Below, in pieces: positions 55,481 through 64,000 of a stretch of 64,000 bases of DNA. Position 1 is the stretch's first letter, and each line of letters starts with the position of its first letter. The position numbers and the translations under genes were made by a program. The notes beneath the pieces were generated by a model. That model was not told the origin of the DNA and did not search any database. It worked only from the letters and a program-made list of their open reading frames with translations. This stretch comes from Bacteroidota bacterium (GTDB lineage: Bacteria > Bacteroidota > Bacteroidia > Flavobacteriales > Weeksellaceae): assembly GCA_023461035.1 (NCBI GenBank), contig JAEWOD010000035.1, positions 62,001 to 126,000 on the forward strand. Reading direction: 5' to 3'.

Positions 55481-56962
55481 ATGAAATCTGCCTGCTTATT
55501 TCCCGCCTTACTTCTATTTCTCAACATCTATTCTCAGGAAGTGCCTTATATGATTTGGGAATATGAACACGGTGACGAGGTAAATCATCAATGGGCGCAG
55601 AATACCGTTCAAACTTCCAATGGCGGATATTTTGTATTGTATATGCAAGATGATATGGAAGGTGAAACAAATTCCAATTACGGTTTAGCCAGGCTTTCGC
55701 CAGAAGGAGAAGAACTGTGGGTTAAAACTTTCGGGGGGAATAATTCCGACACACCAGTAAAGATACTGAAAGCCGCGACAGGGAATTTTGTGCTCTTGGG
55801 TCACTCAAGATCAAATGATGGGGATCTGAGCCATAATTATGGCGATTTTGATATCTGGATTGTAATGATTGACGAAAGCGGAACAATTCTTTGGGAGAAA
55901 AATTATGGTGGCTCCCAAGCTGAAAATGCCGCAGATATTGCAGAAGACACAGAAGGTGGGTTTGTCGTTTTAGGGATGTCTAATTCCAGTGATGGGGATG
56001 TTTCTGAAAACAAGGGATATTCGGACTATTGGTTGTTTAAAATTTCTGAAACCGGGGATTTAATTTGGGAAAAAACCTACGGTGGTTCTACATCTGACTG
56101 GACGTATAGCTTGATTCCCGCAAACGGTGGAGGATGGCTGGTTTCCGGCAGTTCCACTTCAACGGACGGCGATATTTCCAATCCTTTTGGAAAACGGGAT
56201 GTTTGGGTAATCAAAGTCAATGCCGGGGGAGAATTGTTATGGGAAAAATCAATCGGAGATGCAGAAGACAACTGGAACTACGGAATGATTGCCGACCATT
56301 CGCAATCAGGCGGTTATTTGGTATTTGGCAGAACGGAATATGACGATTTAGAAGTAATTCACGGCTTTCTTGTCAAAATTAACGATGAAGGGGATTTGTT
56401 ATGGCAGTCAGATTCTGAAAAATTTATCACAAATATGGCTTTGGGAAATTATCCGAATTATATATGGGCCTCTATGGAAGATTCCGGGATAGGCGGCGAA
56501 TTTCTCATTTTCCGTGTTCTTGCGGAAGAAGTCAATTCCGACTGGGAAACGATATGGAGTTATGAAGTCGGTTATTGCGGTTGGTGGAAACCTTCCTTTT
56601 ATCCGTACGATTTAACTTTCAATAATGACGATAAAATCGTTATTACAGGAAGTAAAGGTTCTGATTATTTTTCAAAAGCCTGGGTTGGTTTAATCTCGCC
56701 GGGGCAGATGAATACCCGTGATTTGGAAAACCTGTCTGTTTGGCTGTATCCTAACCCTGCTCAAAGTTTTGTTTATATGAATTCAAGCGAACCTGTTCGG
56801 AAGGTAAATGTTTATAATGCTGCCGGAAAACTGATTATCCAAAGAGAATTTTATTCTGAAAAAATCATAAAACTGGACATCCGGCATTTAATTCCCGGTC
56901 CCTACTTTGTATCAGTAACCACCGAAAAGGAAATCCATACAATTCCTTTGTTAGTGAAATAA
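55481..56962 (+). CDS. secreted beta-propeller-like protein with T9SS sorting domain
   Basis: A 493-residue exported protein. Signal peptide (about 1-18, LFPALLLFLNIYSQ). The middle holds about five repeats of roughly 55 residues built on LWVKTFGGNNSD, LWEKNYGGSQAEN, IWEKTYGGSTSDW and LWEKSIGDAEDNW, each followed by a GGGWLVSGSSTSTDGDIS-type strand and xxDVWVIKVN. This resembles a beta-propeller common in Flavobacteriia. The C-terminal sorting domain starts VWLYPNPAQSFVYM and ends HTIPLLVK. Function unknown; no catalytic residues recognised. Single gene. Confidence 0.88.
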   Translation: MKSACLFPALLLFLNIYSQEVPYMIWEYEHGDEVNHQWAQNTVQTSNGGYFVLYMQDDMEGETNSNYGLARLSPEGEELWVKTFGGNNSDTPVKILKAATGNFVLLGHSRSNDGDLSHNYGDFDIWIVMIDESGTILWEKNYGGSQAENAADIAEDTEGGFVVLGMSNSSDGDVSENKGYSDYWLFKISETGDLIWEKTYGGSTSDWTYSLIPANGGGWLVSGSSTSTDGDISNPFGKRDVWVIKVNAGGELLWEKSIGDAEDNWNYGMIADHSQSGGYLVFGRTEYDDLEVIHGFLVKINDEGDLLWQSDSEKFITNMALGNYPNYIWASMEDSGIGGEFLIFRVLAEEVNSDWETIWSYEVGYCGWWKPSFYPYDLTFNNDDKIVITGSKGSDYFSKAWVGLISPGQMNTRDLENLSVWLYPNPAQSFVYMNSSEPVRKVNVYNAAGKLIIQREFYSEKIIKLDIRHLIPGPYFVSVTTEKEIHTIPLLVK

Positions 56963-57056
56963 CCCAATACACATCTGATAATTATTGTCTTAAATCTTTT
57001 AAAAAGCTGTTTTGAAAATTTTATTATGTATGCATAACAATGCAAATAATTTTTTC

Positions 57057-57064
57057 TACATTTG
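57057..57064 (+). promoter_or_regulatory. -7 box TACATTTG of the porin/SGNH operon
   Basis: Exact TAnnTTTG match, 37 bases before the ATG. No good TTTG partner. Confidence 0.45.
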
Positions 57065-57101
57065 TTAACGATACATTAACAATTTAAAATTGAATCAATA
57101 C

Positions 57102-58331
57102 ATGAGAAGAGTTTATTTAATTGCACTGCTGTTAGGGTTAGGTACGACTGCTTTTGCCGGTGGGTACCGTGTAGCCTTCCAAGGTGTCCGTCAGGCATCT
57201 ATGGGGCTTACCAGTGTAATGCACGCTAGAGATGCGAGTATAGCCTTTTATAATCCAGCCGGTCTTGCCTTTGTAGAGGGCAAATTAAGCATTGCGGCAG
57301 GTGGATTTGGAATCATAAACAATGTAAAATGGCAAAATCCCAGCACCCTGGAATCAGCTGAAACTGACAGTCCGTTGGGAACACCTATTTATTTTGCGGC
57401 TTCCTATCGTCCAATTGAAGACTTGACCGTCGGAGTAAGTTTTACCACGCCATTTGGAAGTACTGTCAGTTGGCCTGAGGATTGGGCAGGAAAAGCCAAT
57501 ATCACCGAAATCTCCATGAAATCGTATTTTATCCAACCAACGGTTGCGGTGAAATTCAATGACTGGTTCAGTGCCGGTGCCGGATTTATCTATGCGATGG
57601 GTTCTGTAAATTTACAAAGAACGATGAGCGTAGCCGGAAACGACATAGGGCTGGAAATCGAAGACACGGATGCACATGGACTGGGCTTTAATGTCGGAGT
57701 GTATTTCCGTCCGAGCTCCAAAGTGAATGTAGGTTTGGCTTACCGCTCACCGATTGATATGAAAGCCAATTATGGCGAGGTTACTTGGACAGATGTCCCG
57801 TCAGCTTTGACAACGACCATGCCTTTTTCGTCCAATGAATTTTCGGCAATGTTACCATTGGTTTCAGAATTTTTAGCCGGTTTTTCATACCAAGCTACTT
57901 CTAAATTAATGTTGGCCGGTGAGGTTTCAGTACATGGTTGGGGAAAATATAAAAGTTTGGATATCCAGTTAAATAACACTACTTCAGGTGAAACCTATGA
58001 TTCAAAAGCAACCAAAAATTTCATCGATCGTGCTGTTTGGAAAGTAGGAGGCGAATACCAAGCAACTGATATGCTTGCCATCCGTTTAGGATATTATTTC
58101 GACGAATTTGTTTCTCCGTCTGAGCACTGGTCTCCGGAGACGCCCGATACAAGCCGTCATTCTTTGAACGGAGGTTTGGGCTTGACTTTCGGCGGATTTA
58201 ATGTAGATCTGTTTGGTCAGTATAACATAGGAAAAGAACGTTATGTTCATAATGTGGAAACCGGTTTTGAAGGGGATATTGCATTGCGTGCAGCTTCATT
58301 TGGATTGGGTCTTTCTTATAACTTTAATTAA
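57102..58331 (+). CDS. OmpP1/FadL/TodX family outer-membrane protein
   Basis: A 409-residue beta-barrel of the long-chain fatty acid/hydrocarbon transporter family. Signal peptide (about 1-20, LIALLLGLGTTAFAGG), then the conserved N-terminal plug phrase FQGVRQASMGLTSVMHARDASIAFYNPAGLAFVEG (about 25-59; the NPAG motif is diagnostic). Strand-rich to the end, with GVSFTTPFGSTVSWPEDWAGK and VNVGLAYRSPIDMKANYGEV typical, and a terminal aromatic-ended strand (LGLSYNFN). The frame opens with TTG at 57090 but ATG at 57102 begins the signal. Stop and next start overlap (TAATG), coupling it to the SGNH gene. Confidence 0.92.
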   Translation: MRRVYLIALLLGLGTTAFAGGYRVAFQGVRQASMGLTSVMHARDASIAFYNPAGLAFVEGKLSIAAGGFGIINNVKWQNPSTLESAETDSPLGTPIYFAASYRPIEDLTVGVSFTTPFGSTVSWPEDWAGKANITEISMKSYFIQPTVAVKFNDWFSAGAGFIYAMGSVNLQRTMSVAGNDIGLEIEDTDAHGLGFNVGVYFRPSSKVNVGLAYRSPIDMKANYGEVTWTDVPSALTTTMPFSSNEFSAMLPLVSEFLAGFSYQATSKLMLAGEVSVHGWGKYKSLDIQLNNTTSGETYDSKATKNFIDRAVWKVGGEYQATDMLAIRLGYYFDEFVSPSEHWSPETPDTSRHSLNGGLGLTFGGFNVDLFGQYNIGKERYVHNVETGFEGDIALRAASFGLGLSYNFN

Positions 58332-59899
58332 TGAGAAAAATGAAAAATTTATCTAAAATATTTATAGCGGCTACATTGGTCGTTTTTGCAGGTTGCGAGC
58401 CGGAATTTGACGAACCGATTGAAGATATCGTAGTGACATCAGGCGATGCCGATTTCAGCAAATATATCGCATTGGGGAATTCACTGACTTCCGGATTTTC
58501 AGACAACGCTTTATTTATAAGCGGACAGGAAAACTCCTATCCCAATATGCTTGCCACGCAATTTGCCATGACAGGCGGAGGCGCTTTTTCACAACCGCTG
58601 ATGCCGGATGAGATTGGAGGATTCACCAATTTGGGAGTTGCAGGACGACTTACACTTCAACTGGTTGATGGAAATTTAGCTCCTGTGCCAACTCCTGCTC
58701 AATCACCCCTTACGCCGGCAAGCGGCGGACCTTTTGGAAATATGGGGGTTCCGGGTGCTAAATCCTATCATTTGCTGGCTCCCGGATATGGAGATCCTGC
58801 GGGAATAGGAAGTTATGCAAATCCTTATTTTGTGCGTTTTGCTTCTTCATCCACCACTACAGTTTTGGCAGATGCTGCAGCACAACAACCGACATTCTTT
58901 ACCCTTTGGATCGGGAACAATGATGTGCTGAGCTATGCTTCAGGAGGCGGAGTTGGAACTGACCAAATGGCTGCCAACAATACCGATGTTACAACTTATG
59001 GTGGAAGTGATATTTCACACCCGCAAGTCGTAGCAGGTTCTATTCAGATGGTTTTGGAAACCTTGGCTAATCAAGGTGGTGCAAAAGGAGCGATTGCCAA
59101 TATCCCAAGCATTACCGATATTCCTTATTTCACGACGGTTCCGGTTGATCCATTTACACCAGAACTTTTAGGCGGATCAGGAACTATTACGACTTTGAAC
59201 CAAACTTTTGCTGGTTTAAATCAAGTATTTGATGCTTTGGGTGTTCCTGAAAGAAAAATTTATTTTAACGAAAACGGAAATACTCCTGTCGTAATGGAAG
59301 ATGACTCATTAACTAATCTTTCTTCGCAAATTACACAAGCTATGACACAAGGCGGAGCAGATCCTGTTACTGCTGCTTTCTTTGGATATGCATTTGGACA
59401 GGCAAGACAAGCAAATGACCAAGATTTAATGGTATTTACTTCCCAAACCGTAATTGGTCAAATAGACAATGAACGTTATCAATTATTATTGGGATATGGT
59501 TTGCCGGAAGCTCAGGCAGCTCAATTATCCATTAACGGTATCACAAGACCTTTAGCTGACAATTGGGTTTTAAGCAATTCTGAAAAACAATCAGTCATTG
59601 CCGCTACCAATGCCTATAACGCCGCCATTGCTCAATTGGCAGCCAATTATAATCTGGCTTTTGTAGATGCGCATCAGGCAATGCAGGATTTGAGCAGTGA
59701 TTCGGGTATTACCTATTTTGGAAATAATTACAATACCACTTATGTGAGTGGTGGCGCGTTTTCGCTGGATGCGGTTCACTTGACGGCAAAAGGATATGCG
59801 GTTGTGGCGAACTATTTCATCGATGCTATCAACCAGAAATACGGTTCTACACTGCGAACTGTCAATCCGAATAATTATCCGGGAATTCTGATTCCTTAA
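58331..59899 (+). CDS. SGNH/GDSL-type lipase/esterase lipoprotein
   Basis: A 522-residue lipid-anchored hydrolase. The lipoprotein signal MRKMKNLSKIFIAATLVVFAGC gives Cys at residue 22. The SGNH blocks are IALGNSLTSGFSDN (nucleophile Ser near 51; GNS in place of GDS), FTLWIGNNDVLSYA (Asn of block III) and the C-terminal SLDAVHLTAKGYAVVANY (Asp-x-x-His). The length includes a large insert between blocks I and III (LAPVPTPAQSPLTPASGG). It is coupled to the FadL-like gene, so it may release fatty acids that the porin takes up. This pairing recurs in Bacteroidota, from memory. Confidence 0.88.
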   Translation: MRKMKNLSKIFIAATLVVFAGCEPEFDEPIEDIVVTSGDADFSKYIALGNSLTSGFSDNALFISGQENSYPNMLATQFAMTGGGAFSQPLMPDEIGGFTNLGVAGRLTLQLVDGNLAPVPTPAQSPLTPASGGPFGNMGVPGAKSYHLLAPGYGDPAGIGSYANPYFVRFASSSTTTVLADAAAQQPTFFTLWIGNNDVLSYASGGGVGTDQMAANNTDVTTYGGSDISHPQVVAGSIQMVLETLANQGGAKGAIANIPSITDIPYFTTVPVDPFTPELLGGSGTITTLNQTFAGLNQVFDALGVPERKIYFNENGNTPVVMEDDSLTNLSSQITQAMTQGGADPVTAAFFGYAFGQARQANDQDLMVFTSQTVIGQIDNERYQLLLGYGLPEAQAAQLSINGITRPLADNWVLSNSEKQSVIAATNAYNAAIAQLAANYNLAFVDAHQAMQDLSSDSGITYFGNNYNTTYVSGGAFSLDAVHLTAKGYAVVANYFIDAINQKYGSTLRTVNPNNYPGILIP

Positions 59900-59921
59900 T
59901 AAACAATTCTTAATTTATATC

Positions 59922-59952
59922 AAAAACGCCTTCGATTTGAAGGCGTTTTTTT
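59922..59952 (+). terminator. rho-independent terminator after the SGNH gene
   Basis: AAAAACGCCTTC (59922-59933) pairs with GAAGGCGTTTTT (59939-59950) followed by further T. Confidence 0.9.
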
Positions 59953-59979
59953 GTATCTTTCAGTCACTAACCAATTTAG

Positions 59980-61971
59980 ATGAAAAATCAGCCCTTCATC
60001 GCACCACTTGCCGGGCTGATGTCCGGTATCCTGTCTGCTGAATTTTTCCCAATTCCCGATTTGGCAGATATCAAAAAGATTTTGTGTTTTTTGGTTCTGC
60101 TGACTTTCCTGCTTTATTTTATTTATAAACGAATGGATTCCGTCTGGATATTCGGGATTTTTGTTCTGATCGGCTGGCTTCATTCTTCCCGGTTCAATTC
60201 CTTTCAAACTCTTTCAGCATCTCAGCTCAACTCCGAAGTTTTTGTCAAATTAGAAATAAATGAAATCTATAAACCATCGGTGAAATTCCGGAAATACAAA
60301 GCCCGAATCTTACAGATTGATTCTACCCGAAATGAAAATCATGTTTTACTTTACTGGAAGCGGGAAAATGCCGAATTATTTCCGCAAGACGAAGTCTGGC
60401 TGAAAGCAAAAATCATCCCAACCCCAAAACCGCTGAATCCGCATCAATTTGATTATGCCAAATGGTTGAGAAGACAAAATATACACTACACCGTTTTCTC
60501 AGATACAGTTTATTATCAACCTGTTTCTGATGCCGCATATTTTCAATTCTCCAAATACAAAAGAAAAGTCCATCAAAAACTGTTGGATTCAGGCTATTCC
60601 AAATCTTCAGCCGATTTGATAGGCGCTATGCTTCTGGGCGACCGCACGGAAATGAATCCCCAAGTTGAGGAGAGTTACCGTAAAGCAGGTGTCGTTCACA
60701 TCCTTTCCATTTCCGGTTTACATGTCATGATGGTTTATTCCATTTTTATGATTTTGCTCTATCCGCTTGTTTTTCTGCGAAACGGGAAAATCATCCGGAT
60801 TTTGTTGAGTTTGGTTTTGATCTGGAGTTTTGTGGTTTTTGTCGGATTTCAACCTCCTGTATTGCGTTCGGCAGTGATGATTTCGGTTTATTACATCAGC
60901 ATTACATTTAAACGGAAACCCAATGTTTATCATACGCTTGCGGTTTCTGCCTTCATTTTACTTTTGATTAATCCCAATTTTTTATTTGATGTCGGTTTTC
61001 AACTTAGTTTCTCAGCGGTTTTCTTTATCGTCTATCTTCATCCTCTTTATCAAAAATTATTTCATCCAAGAACAAAAGTTGGCAAATGGTCGGTCGCATT
61101 TATCGGAACCAGCATTTCCGCACAATTAGGGACATTTCCGATTGCGGCTTATTATTTCCATCAGACTTCAGGTTTATTTCTCGCCGGAAACTTGGTCATG
61201 ATTGCAGCGTCTTACGGAATGATTTGGGGTGGAATTTTTTCTTTGATCTTACTCGAAATCCATGTAGGATTTTCCTTTTGGATAATTCTGTTCAATTGGT
61301 TTATAAAAATTTGCAACAAATATGTGGAATGGCTCTCATCATTTGATTCCTTGGTTTTCGAGAATATTTCTTTTCGCTTTTTGGAGGTTATATTATTGCT
61401 GATTGGCATCATTTTCATCAGGGTCATTTGGGAGAAACCTAAATTCAAATTGGTTTTATCAGGAATTTTCATCCTGTTTATATTTCAAGTCCAACTTATC
61501 ATTCGTTCCCAACAATTCGCTCAGAAAAAGGAAATCATCGTTTTTCATCAGACGAGAAATTCGGTGATTGGAGTACGAAACGGATTTGAACTGGAAGTTT
61601 ATGTTCAGGAAATTCAGGATTCAATTAATTTGAAAAAATATTTAATTCATCCTTATGTCATCAACGAAGGAATTAAAAAATTGGAACTAAAAAATTTGGA
61701 AAACAGTTCGAATTCAAATTATCATAAATCAAATCATTCTATTTATTTCGAAGGGAAACATTTGGTTTGGACCGATGGGAATTCTATCAAAAATTTCATC
61801 GGCTCCGATTATTTATTGATCCAGAATAATGCTGATTTAGATTTGGATTCCATTTCATCCGAAACTGAAATCATCCTGGACGGCAGCAATTATCCCAATC
61901 ATTTAAATGATTCAGAAATTCCGGTTTGGAAAACCCGCGAAAAGGGCGCGAGAATTATTGAACTTGATTAA
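59980..61971 (+). CDS. comEC: ComEC/Rec2 family DNA-uptake channel protein
   Basis: Inner-membrane channel for single-stranded DNA in natural transformation. The 663 residues contain an N-terminal DUF4131/OB-like part (about 1-170, with the motif PTPKPLNPHQFDYAKWLRRQ) and the competence domain (about 195-480, many helices) with the signatures GAMLLGDRTEMNPQVEESYR, VVHILSISGLHVMMVY and FVGFQPPVLRSAVM. The C-terminal metallo-beta-lactamase-like nuclease part of longer ComEC proteins lacks its HxHxDH motif and is vestigial, as is usual in this class. It overlaps the convergent thioredoxin-like gene by 17 bases. Confidence 0.9.
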   Translation: MKNQPFIAPLAGLMSGILSAEFFPIPDLADIKKILCFLVLLTFLLYFIYKRMDSVWIFGIFVLIGWLHSSRFNSFQTLSASQLNSEVFVKLEINEIYKPSVKFRKYKARILQIDSTRNENHVLLYWKRENAELFPQDEVWLKAKIIPTPKPLNPHQFDYAKWLRRQNIHYTVFSDTVYYQPVSDAAYFQFSKYKRKVHQKLLDSGYSKSSADLIGAMLLGDRTEMNPQVEESYRKAGVVHILSISGLHVMMVYSIFMILLYPLVFLRNGKIIRILLSLVLIWSFVVFVGFQPPVLRSAVMISVYYISITFKRKPNVYHTLAVSAFILLLINPNFLFDVGFQLSFSAVFFIVYLHPLYQKLFHPRTKVGKWSVAFIGTSISAQLGTFPIAAYYFHQTSGLFLAGNLVMIAASYGMIWGGIFSLILLEIHVGFSFWIILFNWFIKICNKYVEWLSSFDSLVFENISFRFLEVILLLIGIIFIRVIWEKPKFKLVLSGIFILFIFQVQLIIRSQQFAQKKEIIVFHQTRNSVIGVRNGFELEVYVQEIQDSINLKKYLIHPYVINEGIKKLELKNLENSSNSNYHKSNHSIYFEGKHLVWTDGNSIKNFIGSDYLLIQNNADLDLDSISSETEIILDGSNYPNHLNDSEIPVWKTREKGARIIELD

Positions 61972-62416
61972 GGCTCTCTAAAAGTTGCGATTTGGGCATA
62001 AAACCCAGCATTAATTTCTCCAGCCTGCCTTCCTGACTGATTACTGCATAGGCCGGATAGGAAAGTTTTCCGCGAAGCGAAAAATAGGCAAACGAATTCA
62101 CGCCTCTGCCGCCGGTTTGAGGACGGACATATTTATAGGTTTTGCCCCGGAATTTGACTTCGTTTTTCATTTCCGCATCAAATTTCACGGGAATATAATT
62201 TTCGTTTATATGTTTCACAACTTCTGCTTCTTTAAAAGTTGAAACATCCATTTTTTTACACCAACCACACCAGTCGGTATAAAAATCTATGAACAATGGT
62301 TTTTCGGGTGAATTTTTCATTTCGGCTTCTGCCTGTTCCAGCGACATCCAGTTGATGTCCTGCGCTGAAAGCGAGACCGAAAAAATAAAAACTATAAATA
62401 ATGCGAAATTTTTCAT
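61955..62416 (-). CDS. thioredoxin-fold periplasmic protein
   Basis: A 153-residue exported thiol-disulfide protein. Signal peptide (about 1-18, FALFIVFIFSVSLSAQ), then a thioredoxin domain with KPLFIDFYTDWCGWCKKMDV (CxxC as CGWC near 46-49) and the cis-Pro region LSYPAYAVISQEGR (near 118-131). This is the DUF255/thioredoxin-7-like form that acts as a periplasmic reductase or heme-/cytochrome-maturation helper. The frame opens at TTG (62428), but the ATG at 62416 is the better start. Convergent with comEC. Confidence 0.9.
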   Translation of the reverse strand: MKNFALFIVFIFSVSLSAQDINWMSLEQAEAEMKNSPEKPLFIDFYTDWCGWCKKMDVSTFKEAEVVKHINENYIPVKFDAEMKNEVKFRGKTYKYVRPQTGGRGVNSFAYFSLRGKLSYPAYAVISQEGRLEKLMLGFMPKSQLLESLNQVQ

Positions 62417-62466
62417 ATTGAAATTCAACCAATTAGTTCCTCAACAGAGGATTACAAAATTACAAT

Positions 62467-64000
62467 TTATTTGATTCCGTGCATCAATTTTTTCAGGGTG
62501 CCATTTAATAATAAAGCAATAATCCCTATCACAAAAGGAATCACCGTAAAAATCAAAAAGAATGTAGTGAGGTTATACTGATCTGTTACTTTGTCAATCT
62601 GACCTCCCAAAACACCTGAAGTTTTATTTCCGATGGCCAATGCCAGATACCAAACCCCAAACATGAAGCCTATCATACGAACCGGAACCAGCTTACTGAC
62701 ATAGGAAAGCCCGACGGGTTGGACACATAATTCTCCCATCGTATGAAAAAGATAGGCCAGAATCAACCAGACAAAACTCACCGAAGCTGTTTTAGCTCCT
62801 TGCGGAATATCTTTGGCTCCAAAAGCCAAAAATGCAAATCCGATTCCCAATAAAAACAATCCCAATGCATATTTTCCTGCCAAAGAAGGATTCAGTTTGC
62901 TTTCCCAAAGTTTTGAAAATAACGGAGCCAATGCAATGATAAATAAGGAGTTGAGAATTAAAAACCAAGTCGCCGGTATTTCAATTTCGTTTTCCTTTTT
63001 TCGAACTACTTCAGCCTGGATACTTTCTTTAATCGTTGCTGCTTTTCCTTCTTCCACGAACCTGAAATCCGCTCCTTTTTTATCGATATCGATGATGTGA
63101 ATTTCTTGTCCCGGATTGAAATCCTCCAGTGCTCTGATGACCGTTGTTTGTTCCAGAATCTCCACTCCTTCCGGTGCAACATTTATGGAGTTGACAGCGA
63201 AAGAGGCTTTGGTTTCTTCACCTTTATCATTTTTGGAAGTGATTTCGTATGTCGGATAATTGATTTCGTATGAAAACGTATTGAAATTGGCATAAATTTT
63301 CCAAATAATCAATCCCCAAATTACCAAGAAACTGAATCCCAGAACTAAATTGGAGGTCAAATAATTTTTATAGGTCTTCCGAAATAAAAGAAATAATACA
63401 TAAGAAATTATTGCTACCGGAACGACAGTAATGATGATATCGACTATATTAAAAATCAAGGCGTGATTTCCCGCCAAAACCCTGTTTGTATAGTCTTTAG
63501 CAAAGATGCTCATGGATCCTCCGGCTTGTTCAAATGAAGCCCAAAAGAAAATAATCAATGAGGCGATGATCATGACAGCAAACATCCTGTGTTTGGTGAT
63601 TTTACTGTAACGCAGCGTCCGGGTTATCAGCAACACAACAAATGAAATCAAGGCGATGGAAATCGCATAATTAGAAAAGTCAGTGCCTGCTATTTCAAAT
63701 ATGTTTGTCTTGGAAATTTTGGACAATGGATCGTTGATTACCCAGGTCAGGCCTAAAACCGACACAACGCCAACTAATATTTTATCAATCAGCGTAAATG
63801 GGTTTTTTTGATCGTGAATCATTTGATGATCATCGCTTTCGATTTCATCATTGTCCTTATTGGGTTTTTTACCAACCTCTCCAAATATCCCTTGTGCCAG
63901 CGTAAATTGCAACAAGCCCAAAAGCATAAAAATTCCGGCCAGTCCAAAGCCCCAACTCCATCCGACGTTTTCACCCAGATATCCGCAAAGCATGATTCCC
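62467..64000 (-). CDS. POT/PTR2 family proton-dependent peptide transporter (N-terminal end outside window)
   Basis: A proton-coupled oligopeptide transporter of the MFS superfamily. The visible 511 codons start in mid-protein at GIMLCGYLGENVGWSWGFGLAGI (a conserved region of helix 4-5) and run to the stop, with about nine helices. FWASFEQAGGSMSIFAKDYT and FLILNSLFIIALAPLFSKLW match the POT family, and AYLFHTMGELCVQPVGLSYVSKL is the helix 10 signature. A soluble periplasmic-type insert of about 90 residues (about 255-345, EINYPTYEITSKNDKG..) between helices is characteristic of Bacteroidota POTs. The N-terminal ExxERF motif lies beyond the right edge. Confidence 0.9.
   Translation of the reverse strand, partial: GIMLCGYLGENVGWSWGFGLAGIFMLLGLLQFTLAQGIFGEVGKKPNKDNDEIESDDHQMIHDQKNPFTLIDKILVGVVSVLGLTWVINDPLSKISKTNIFEIAGTDFSNYAISIALISFVVLLITRTLRYSKITKHRMFAVMIIASLIIFFWASFEQAGGSMSIFAKDYTNRVLAGNHALIFNIVDIIITVVPVAIISYVLFLLFRKTYKNYLTSNLVLGFSFLVIWGLIIWKIYANFNTFSYEINYPTYEITSKNDKGEETKASFAVNSINVAPEGVEILEQTTVIRALEDFNPGQEIHIIDIDKKGADFRFVEEGKAATIKESIQAEVVRKKENEIEIPATWFLILNSLFIIALAPLFSKLWESKLNPSLAGKYALGLFLLGIGFAFLAFGAKDIPQGAKTASVSFVWLILAYLFHTMGELCVQPVGLSYVSKLVPVRMIGFMFGVWYLALAIGNKTSGVLGGQIDKVTDQYNLTTFFLIFTVIPFVIGIIALLLNGTLKKLMHGIK

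Noticed and set aside
1..64000. tRNA, rRNA, tmRNA, riboswitch or phage genes
   Set aside because: No cloverleaf with CCA or GTTCRA-type loop, no rRNA signature and no phage structural motif was seen by eye; a covariance search would be more sensitive.

Overview
The window looks like a chromosomal segment of a member of the Bacteroidota, most probably the Flavobacteriales. The DNA is AT-rich. Three secreted proteins end in type IX secretion (T9SS) sorting domains. Several genes carry the Bacteroidota -7 promoter box TAnnTTTG. There are OmpA proteins with thrombospondin type-3 repeats, a FeoA-FeoB-Cys-rich-peptide operon and mevalonate-route genes. Most of the window is housekeeping: about 60 protein genes, tightly packed, often with 1-4 base stop/start overlaps. 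I see no tRNA, rRNA, CRISPR array, phage or intact transposase gene.

Layout. 1-7.7 kb: tatC (cut by the left edge) and kdsD on the minus strand, then recQ, gpmI, a small HAD protein, map, dgkA and a methyltransferase on the plus strand. 7.7-12.2 kb (minus): a T9SS cargo protein, a lipoprotein of unknown function and a YbiT-type ABC-F ATPase. 12.3-18.7 kb: smpB, two paralogous OmpA proteins (the first with two OmpA domains in tandem), pcm, a Gfo/Idh/MocA oxidoreductase and a 3-hydroxyacyl-CoA dehydrogenase. 18.7-26 kb: an FG-GAP repeat T9SS protein, tpx, an acetyltransferase, an aminotransferase, a ferredoxin-NADP reductase, a PfkB kinase and an EamA exporter. 26-32 kb: a GT2 transferase plus a flippase-like membrane protein, divergent from an ArnT-like GT39 enzyme; then SDR, ElaA, a lipoprotein pyrophosphatase and DUF423. 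32-38 kb: the Feo iron operon, a duplicated-domain lipoprotein, deoC and an EEP nuclease-fold protein. 38-45 kb: a TRIC channel, formimidoylglutamase, manA, a toxin-antitoxin pair, mevalonate kinase, a small GNAT, a UbiA prenyltransferase, an RluB-type pseudouridine synthase and a pirin. 45-54 kb (mostly minus): htpG, polA, a small secreted protein carried on a repeat-bounded element, ferredoxin, an azurin-like lipoprotein, YceI, queE and folD. 54-64 kb: a YhiN flavoprotein, a T9SS beta-propeller-like protein, a FadL-like porin coupled to an SGNH lipoprotein, ComEC, a thioredoxin-like protein and a POT peptide transporter (cut by the right edge).

The most interesting structure is non-coding. 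Three copies of one MITE-like family lie at 35.7, 37.7 and 50.2 kb. Each has inverted ends beginning GAG/GAA..TGTYTAAA and is bracketed by an exact 3-bp TTA/TAA duplication. The third copy carries a complete secreted-protein gene and sits inside the stop codon of the ferredoxin gene, which it rebuilds as TAG. Other dispersed-repeat types lie at 43.2 and 47.2 kb. Protein-level oddities include a RecQ without its zinc cysteines, an ABC-F protein whose second ATP site has lost its P-loop, a lipoprotein inorganic pyrophosphatase and the OmpA domain duplication. I did not find a clear multi-gene system that looks wholly new; the mobile element with its cargo gene is the best candidate for something undescribed.
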